Source of the DNA: Emticicia sp051209875
GTDB lineage: Bacteria > Bacteroidota > Bacteroidia > Cytophagales > Spirosomataceae
NCBI RefSeq assembly: GCF_051209875.1
Contig: NZ_JBNTQY010000001.1
Span: forward strand, 4,030,001 to 4,094,000
Reading direction: 5' to 3'
Length of the DNA stretch: 64,000 nucleotides
Below, in pieces: positions 59,091 to 64,000 of the stretch. Made by a program: the position numbers and the translations under genes. Below the pieces are notes generated by a model. It saw only the letters and a list, made by a program, of their open reading frames with translations, did not search any database and had not been told where the DNA came from. The number at the start of each line of letters is the position of its first letter. Within the stretch, counting starts at the first letter, position 1.

Positions 59091-59487
59091 GGTATTTTAC
59101 GCTTTATTTTGCTAATGTAACCTATAAATCTAATCGTTCCGGCACAGTCTTTCTGAACTGGGGTGCAAAATTCGTAAAAATTTTGCTTGATAACAAATTA
59201 TAGGCCAAAAATAATTTACTTTTTTTCAGAGGTTGATTTTCATCAACTTAAACTTTGCACAACAAACCACTTGGGTAAGGTCGTAATAAGGTGCAGGATG
59301 ATTCCTTGTTGCCTTGTTGTGATTCCTGTAAATGTTCAATAGCTTTCGGAGACCGTTTCAAATGAGTGAATTCTGAAAGAGCAATGCCCTTTATTTTACT
59401 CTCAACAGTCAATAGTCAAATTGGTTTCCTGAATGATTCAAGACTTCATTTGACCACAGAAGATTACTCCGTTTCTTAATGAGGATG
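59091..59487 (-). other. Long 5' leader of the ribosomal cluster (no gene)
   Basis: Between the promoter at 59488-59519 and rplC lie about 390 nt without an ORF. On the transcribed strand GGAATCA occurs twice around GGCAACAAGG (region 59290-59330), and three heptamers CTCAACA, GTCAATA, GTCAAAT (plus-strand reading) lie at 59401-59421. No known r-protein leader motif was recognised. Confidence 0.5.
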
Positions 59488-59519
59488 CAAAGGTAGGATT
59501 TTGTTTTTTTATATGCAAA
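59488..59519 (-). promoter_or_regulatory. Promoter of the S10-spc-alpha ribosomal cluster
   Basis: On the minus strand TTTG (59519-59516), a 20-base spacer and TACCTTTG (59495-59488): both boxes match the Bacteroidota consensus at the preferred distance. Transcription would start near 59480, about 390 nt before rplC. Confidence 0.75.
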
Positions 59520-59565
59520 TATTGTGTGAAAATATTTTTTAAATTATTTACGGGATATCTCTATT

Positions 59566-60708
59566 CTATTTTTTTTGAAGTTTTGTTCTGAGTGTTTTTT
59601 TATACTCTTCTATGTTTTTACATTTCCCACAGAGTAAAATCGCCCTTTCTTCCGCTTGAATTGCCTCATCATATTTTTTCAATCTGTTCAAAATGTGTGC
59701 TTTTGTGTCAAAATATTCTGGTTCTTCTTTTATTTTAATTGCTGTATTTATTAATTTAAGCGAAAGGTCAGTGTACATGTCTTCCTGATAGATATTCCAT
59801 GAAATATTATTCATGTAATTAATAACACGCCATTTTACTCTTGTGATAAGATATTTTTCAAGTTCTTTTTCAGGCAAGTTTTTTATTCCATAAATCGTAA
59901 GGAGTCTTTTAAAAAAAGTGATCGAAATCTCTTCTATTTTTTGCTTATCAAGTGATAATAATTTATTTGTGTATTTGACTAAAAGCGAGTCTCTGCATTT
60001 ACCATCATAATAACTATTATCTTCTAATAATTCATAAATTTTATCATTTTCTAAAGAGGTCAATCTCCCAAATAAATCTGCATTTGATTCTATATCCAAA
60101 TCGAGTCCTTTCAAATCATTCCACTGTTGAGTACAAAAATCACTTAAATACAAATTTTCAATACTTTGTAAAAATCTTCTATAAGTAATCATATCTCGAA
60201 AATACTTATTTTTAGAAGATTTTAATGACATATTTTTAAAATATTGAAAACATAAATCATTTACATCTCTTGACCAAGTTATTATAATTGGCAGAAAACT
60301 CTCTGAAAAAATAGAATCTTCAGGCATTACTTTCAAATAATTTATCAGATAATCATTTTCTCTATTGGCAAAATCATAGATTGATTCATTTATTGCTAAA
60401 CTTTTCACTAAAATAGGTTTTAGTAATGTTTTATCTTCTGATATTTTATATTGGTACTTTAGAACCCATAAATCACCTAAATATTTCTTTAATTCATTGT
60501 CTGAATATTCTGCTCTTTCTTTTAAATCATAATGTCCTTTGAAATCAAGAATGTCATCAAACTTTTCTTTTAGATGCTTTTTTGGGTCATTTTGTACTGA
60601 TACTTTTATTTCGTTGAGAATAAATTCGCTATCTATTTCTTGTGAAAAAGAACTTACTTGTATAATAAAACTTGTAAGTGACACTAAATATATTTTCCTT
60701 AAAACCAT
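59566..60708 (-). CDS. Exported TPR-like protein of unknown function
   Basis: 380 residues. A cleavable signal peptide is likely (MVLRKIYLVSLTSFIIQVSSFSQ region). The mature part is predicted mostly helical and rich in Lys, Asp, Asn and Tyr. Near the C-terminus a tetratricopeptide-like pair is visible: LKLINTAIKIKEEPEYFDTK and AHILNRLKKYDEAIQAEERA, followed by ILLCGKCKNIEEYKKTL. No catalytic motif was recognised. It starts 1 base after the stop of the gene before it and is the last of the three-gene operon 63923-59566. Codon use is markedly AT-rich compared with the ribosomal genes beside it. Confidence 0.7.
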   Translation of the reverse strand: MVLRKIYLVSLTSFIIQVSSFSQEIDSEFILNEIKVSVQNDPKKHLKEKFDDILDFKGHYDLKERAEYSDNELKKYLGDLWVLKYQYKISEDKTLLKPILVKSLAINESIYDFANRENDYLINYLKVMPEDSIFSESFLPIIITWSRDVNDLCFQYFKNMSLKSSKNKYFRDMITYRRFLQSIENLYLSDFCTQQWNDLKGLDLDIESNADLFGRLTSLENDKIYELLEDNSYYDGKCRDSLLVKYTNKLLSLDKQKIEEISITFFKRLLTIYGIKNLPEKELEKYLITRVKWRVINYMNNISWNIYQEDMYTDLSLKLINTAIKIKEEPEYFDTKAHILNRLKKYDEAIQAEERAILLCGKCKNIEEYKKTLRTKLQKK

Positions 60709-60709
60709 T

Positions 60710-62953
60710 TTACTTCTTATTTAAATAAGTGGTAAAATAACCACATTCATGTATAATTTCTTGATAGTATTTAGTTGATTTAAAATTGGTTTTTAATTCA
60801 GCAAAGTATTTCCCTGCTTTAAAATCACCTTTATAGTTTTTAGGTCTGATCCGATAAAACTCATTTTGCTCGCATTTTGCAAGCATAAATGTACACATTG
60901 CTTTAAATTCAATATTATTACTTGTTACGAGGGCTTTTTTGTAATAATTAGAGGCTAATTGACAATCATATATCCTACTATTTAACCTACTCCGTTCTTC
61001 GTCAGACTGATAGTCTAAATAGTCGAAATTAACGTCATAATTAAAGGCAATGCCTGTTTCATAAAATATTCGAGCATTACCAAAATTCGTAATATTGTAA
61101 TAACCATTAGCCACTTCAAATAATAAGCGTGCTTTTTCTTCCGCATTTGTAAGTCTATTACTCTCCCTTTTTTTATTATCCATTCTTTTCAAAAAAGATA
61201 AAATCGTAAATTTCTCTTTTTGTTCTGCTTCATGGTCACAATCATGACAATCGTTGATATGTATAAGAAATGGGTCGCCTAATAAAATATCATTTCCAGC
61301 TTTTGGATTTCTTTCGAGTTTTATTATTCCTTCTGATATATTATCATCATAAACATTGATAATAGCTTGGGTTTCTAATAGTCTATCTTCTGAATAAGCA
61401 TATTGCTTTTTTAAGAGTTTTTCATATTCATTCTTAGCAGGTGTATTGATAAATTTTATAGTTTTCTCAAGATTGTTATAGTCTTCATAAAAAAACTTTA
61501 CACAATGAGTTTCCCAGCATTCTGCTTTCAAATATTCTTTTTGTTTTTTATAAATCATTGAAAAACGACTACTTAACCACTGTTTAGCTGTAGTTTTTCT
61601 TAAATAAATATCTGCTTCATCCTTTAATATTAATTGAATTGCAGGTAATAATTCTATTTCTGTTTTTTCATTTAACACTGTTTGGGCTTTTATCTTATTA
61701 ATAGCCCGATATAATGTTATACTATTTTTCAGAAGTGTATTAGATGATTTGCTTTCTGCTTGTGCAAATTGTATTTCTGCATTTTTCAAATCATTTGATA
61801 GACTAAATAGATAGCCTAAAGCCAAATGCCAAATAGCTACTTTTTTATTTTGTTGATATAATAATCCTTTTTGAATTGTCTGTATTAAATCAACACTGAG
61901 CTTTTCATCTACCAACGCTATTGCTGAGCCATTTAAAATTCGTTCCTCTTCTTTATTTATAGCACGAGTTAGTAATACATCAAGATAAGGACTATCAATA
62001 TTTAGTGATGCTATTTCTTTAATTGCACGAACCTCGTCGTTTATATAGCCCATCATAAATAGCAGAGTGGATTTTTCTTTATTGTTTTTTGCTAAAAGCA
62101 ATGATAACTTAAAATCGGCTTCCTCTTGAGGATGAAAACTCCACAAAGCAGTTTCTTGCATCAATTGGCAATTTTCAAAGATTAATGAATAATAATAATT
62201 TGAAGTAGCATACTCTTTCCTTTTATATAATGCAGCAGCTACATACCCCAATGCTCTATAATAAGTGTTACTATTAGAGCTAAAAATAGCTTTGTTTTTT
62301 ATGAAAAAAGCCTCACATCCTTTATAATCTTCATTGAAATACAATAAACGTATTACTTGAAAAAGATAACGTTCTTTGATAAAAACAGATTTAACATTTG
62401 CTTCTTGCCTACTGCCTCCCTTAATCAATTTTAAAAGCAAATCATTGTTTTTAAATGTAAGAGGTTCGTAATTCCAATTGCTATTAGCATGATTAGAAAA
62501 TATTTCACAACGAAGAGCAAAGCCCAAATAAAACAAAAAATCAAGGCTTTTATCTTTATCATCATAAGTCAAAATAGCATTTTTCCTTAAATGTTCACTA
62601 ATTTGAATATTGGGATTTTTTAAGAAAAAAATCAGTGTATCTATTTGAGGTAATGTGCTTGAATACAACATTTTTTTGATAGTTGTAGTATCAAGTTGTT
62701 TATCAAAATAATTATACCAATCAGTAGTGTTTTGTTCATAAAATCCTTGAATTCTTTCAGTATCACCATAATATGAGGATGTTGGTGTTCTGAAAAAAGG
62801 CTCAAGTTTTTTTTCTTGAATAAGTTCTGGTGCAAATAGAGAATTATCATAATCTCGACCATATCCATTACTAAAAAAATCACCATCGGCACAAAATGCA
62901 AAAAATAAAACGACACTAACGGAAAAGAGAACTGACTTGAAAAAATTCTTCAT
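60710..62953 (-). CDS. Large exported helical-repeat protein of unknown function
   Basis: 747 residues with a signal peptide (VLFSVSVVLFFAFCADG); Cys21 could be lipidated, but Phe at -1 is atypical. The mature protein looks like a long TPR/solenoid: EDYKGCEAFFIKNKAIFS, YYRALGYVAAALYKRKEYAT, LALGYLFSLSNDLKNAEIQF, EEKARLLFEVANGYYNITNF and SNYYKKALVTSNNIEFKAMC. A CHDCDHEAE cluster near residue 570 could bind metal or form disulfides. The start overlaps the end of the upstream gene by 38 bp, so translation is probably coupled. The family is unknown to me; similar proteins in Bacteroidota are annotated hypothetical. Confidence 0.7.
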   Translation of the reverse strand: MKNFFKSVLFSVSVVLFFAFCADGDFFSNGYGRDYDNSLFAPELIQEKKLEPFFRTPTSSYYGDTERIQGFYEQNTTDWYNYFDKQLDTTTIKKMLYSSTLPQIDTLIFFLKNPNIQISEHLRKNAILTYDDKDKSLDFLFYLGFALRCEIFSNHANSNWNYEPLTFKNNDLLLKLIKGGSRQEANVKSVFIKERYLFQVIRLLYFNEDYKGCEAFFIKNKAIFSSNSNTYYRALGYVAAALYKRKEYATSNYYYSLIFENCQLMQETALWSFHPQEEADFKLSLLLAKNNKEKSTLLFMMGYINDEVRAIKEIASLNIDSPYLDVLLTRAINKEEERILNGSAIALVDEKLSVDLIQTIQKGLLYQQNKKVAIWHLALGYLFSLSNDLKNAEIQFAQAESKSSNTLLKNSITLYRAINKIKAQTVLNEKTEIELLPAIQLILKDEADIYLRKTTAKQWLSSRFSMIYKKQKEYLKAECWETHCVKFFYEDYNNLEKTIKFINTPAKNEYEKLLKKQYAYSEDRLLETQAIINVYDDNISEGIIKLERNPKAGNDILLGDPFLIHINDCHDCDHEAEQKEKFTILSFLKRMDNKKRESNRLTNAEEKARLLFEVANGYYNITNFGNARIFYETGIAFNYDVNFDYLDYQSDEERSRLNSRIYDCQLASNYYKKALVTSNNIEFKAMCTFMLAKCEQNEFYRIRPKNYKGDFKAGKYFAELKTNFKSTKYYQEIIHECGYFTTYLNKK

Positions 62954-63923
62954 GTGAAAAATGTGAAATATTTGCAGAGTCTAAGTCAAAAAATATAGTA
63001 TTTGAAGGATGTTTTATATATTTTGAAAGCAAATTTGCCGCGTGGAAAAGCTCTTTTTGGGTGATTTTTTCAATAACAATTTCATCATTTTTTTGAAAAT
63101 AAATCCCTTTCCAATACATCCCTTCTAAAAATTGAAAATGTTGTTTATCAATTTGTTTTATAAAAATTTGTCGCTTTAATTCTTCATCATCAATTTTTGA
63201 AAGTAAATTAATAATTCTACGATTTCTCAAAACATATCCCCAACGAAAAATTGGTAAAGCAACATCCAAAAACAATGGGTAATTTTTAACATATTTGACA
63301 TATTGGCTTGCATCATAGTTATTATAAATCGAATTTCTATCAAGATTTCCGAGTTTACCCATATTATAAAACATTAGGACTCCTTTATCGCAAGGAGGAA
63401 TTCCAGTTTTTGAGTAATATTTTATTTGATGTAATCGAATAGTGACAGAAATAGTATGCTCATATTTCTCTTTTAAATTCTTCAAGAAATCAAAATATTT
63501 AGACTTTGTTTCATCGCTCCAGTCACAATCTATCTGAATTTCTTTGTTACTCTTAATGCCAATTATTGTATTAATTTTATCTAGCAATTCGAGTGTTCGA
63601 TTAGAAAGGTCTCTTATTTCTTTCTCAGAAATATTTGTAAAAACCTCATTTTTAATATAGATAACTGGAGTTATTGAAGTGTTTTTGAAGGAGAAATTTG
63701 TAAAATCAACTTTAGCTACTGGTATTGGTTTCTTGTCCCATTTAATATCAAAATACCTAACATAGATAGTACGTACATTAGTCAATAAGTCAGTTTCATT
63801 CTTAGTTAAAGAAACTGAAGTCTTCCAATAGTAAAATGAATATCTTCCATCGCCATTTGTTGTTTTATTACAAGATAATAAACATGAAGTTAATATTATT
63901 AAATACGTGAATGTGGATTTCAT
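62916..63923 (-). CDS. Lipoprotein with TIM-barrel/DUF3142-like domain, unknown function
   Basis: 335 residues. Lipoprotein signal with lipobox LLSC (Cys18). The mature domain reads like a glycosidase-type TIM barrel: TIYVRYFDIKWD (strand 1), ITPVIYIKN (strand 2), EIQIDCDWSDETKSKYFDFL (strand with acidic residues, as in DUF3142), SVTIRLHQIKYY, KGVLMFYNMGK and PLFLDVALPIFRWGYVL. DUF3142 proteins share the order Q-I-D-x-D..., S-x-T..., M-x-F-x-M-G. Enzymatic activity is possible (Asp/Glu at strand ends) but not shown. It is the first complete gene of the operon that also encodes the two helical-repeat proteins. Confidence 0.65.
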   Translation of the reverse strand: MKSTFTYLIILTSCLLSCNKTTNGDGRYSFYYWKTSVSLTKNETDLLTNVRTIYVRYFDIKWDKKPIPVAKVDFTNFSFKNTSITPVIYIKNEVFTNISEKEIRDLSNRTLELLDKINTIIGIKSNKEIQIDCDWSDETKSKYFDFLKNLKEKYEHTISVTIRLHQIKYYSKTGIPPCDKGVLMFYNMGKLGNLDRNSIYNNYDASQYVKYVKNYPLFLDVALPIFRWGYVLRNRRIINLLSKIDDEELKRQIFIKQIDKQHFQFLEGMYWKGIYFQKNDEIVIEKITQKELFHAANLLSKYIKHPSNTIFFDLDSANISHFSHEEFFQVSSLFR

Positions 63924-63956
63924 AAATTTTATACAATATCAACTTCTATCCTGACC

Positions 63957-64000
63957 CTACTTCAACTTCACCGTCCAAACCTCAAAACGAGTCTTATTCG
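63957..64000 (-). CDS. Possible C-terminal end of a further gene (truncated by the window edge)
   Basis: On the minus strand the last 13 codons of an open frame read NKTRFEVWTVKLK and stop at TAG 63957-63959, 33 bp before the lipoprotein start. The residue pattern is protein-like and the spacing suits an operon, but the stretch is too short for identification. Confidence 0.4.
   Translation of the reverse strand, partial: NKTRFEVWTVKLK

Noticed and set aside
59091..59565. Degraded rpsJ upstream of rplC
   Set aside because: No S10-like segments could be read in any frame of either strand, so the region is treated as leader and promoter.

Overview
The window comes from a chromosome of a low-GC Bacteroidota bacterium, most likely order Cytophagales (Spirosomaceae-like; genus not determined). 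The evidence is the gene content: TonB-dependent receptors with carboxypeptidase-regulatory plug domains, paired DUF4249 lipoproteins, 7TM-DISM/LytTR two-component genes and AMP nucleosidase. Promoter boxes fit the Bacteroidota form TTTG/TTG...TAnnTTTG (several TACCTTTG boxes) and starts lack strong Shine-Dalgarno sequences. No rRNA, tRNA, CRISPR, IS element or prophage gene was seen.

Layout. 1-5.4 kb: the 3' part of purA, a small protein resembling the DNA polymerase III psi subunit, a VOC protein, dnaX (with an A10G slip site at the gamma/tau boundary) and a TPR plus periplasmic-binding-protein lipoprotein-synthesis-type envelope gene. 5.5-10.1 kb: yidC, pyrG and a lipoprotein on the minus strand. 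10.3-14.3 kb: an MpaB/DUF2236-type oxygenase, a TetR regulator, an AarF/UbiB kinase-like protein, and riboflavin synthase interrupted in frame by intergenic-type heptamer repeats. 14.4-21.1 kb: gltA, then a LytTR response regulator, two tandem paralogous 7TM-DISM histidine kinases and a receiver-less LytTR protein. 21.1-28.6 kb: two DUF4249 lipoproteins with a TonB receptor, AMP nucleosidase, an orphan HsdR-N-like nuclease domain, and rpsF-rpsR-rplI. 28.6-41.9 kb: a NarL/NarX-type pair, a five-gene run of exported proteins ending in a LamG-OmpA protein, nadE, a DUF2975-XRE module and an outer-membrane beta-barrel protein.

42-59.1 kb is the S10-spc-alpha ribosomal cluster on the minus strand, rplC to rplQ, with secY, map, infA and rpoA. 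It includes two genes too short for many ORF callers, rpmD and rpmJ. rpsJ is not next to rplC; instead a canonical promoter lies about 400 nt upstream of rplC, giving a long leader. L15 carries a fused helix-hairpin-helix domain and S3 a Gly/Arg/Asp/Asn-rich tail. 59.5-64 kb holds a tightly packed operon of three exported proteins of unknown function (one TIM-barrel/DUF3142-like lipoprotein and two TPR-like proteins), preceded by the tail of a further gene at the window edge.

The most unusual signal in the window is a dispersed family of degenerate tandem repeats with a period of 7 (sometimes 8) bases. They fill many intergenic spacers, especially inside the ribosomal cluster, and one double array lies inside the ribE coding sequence. 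A second family of short palindromes (RCGGCGRACCGY) occurs at four intergenic places.
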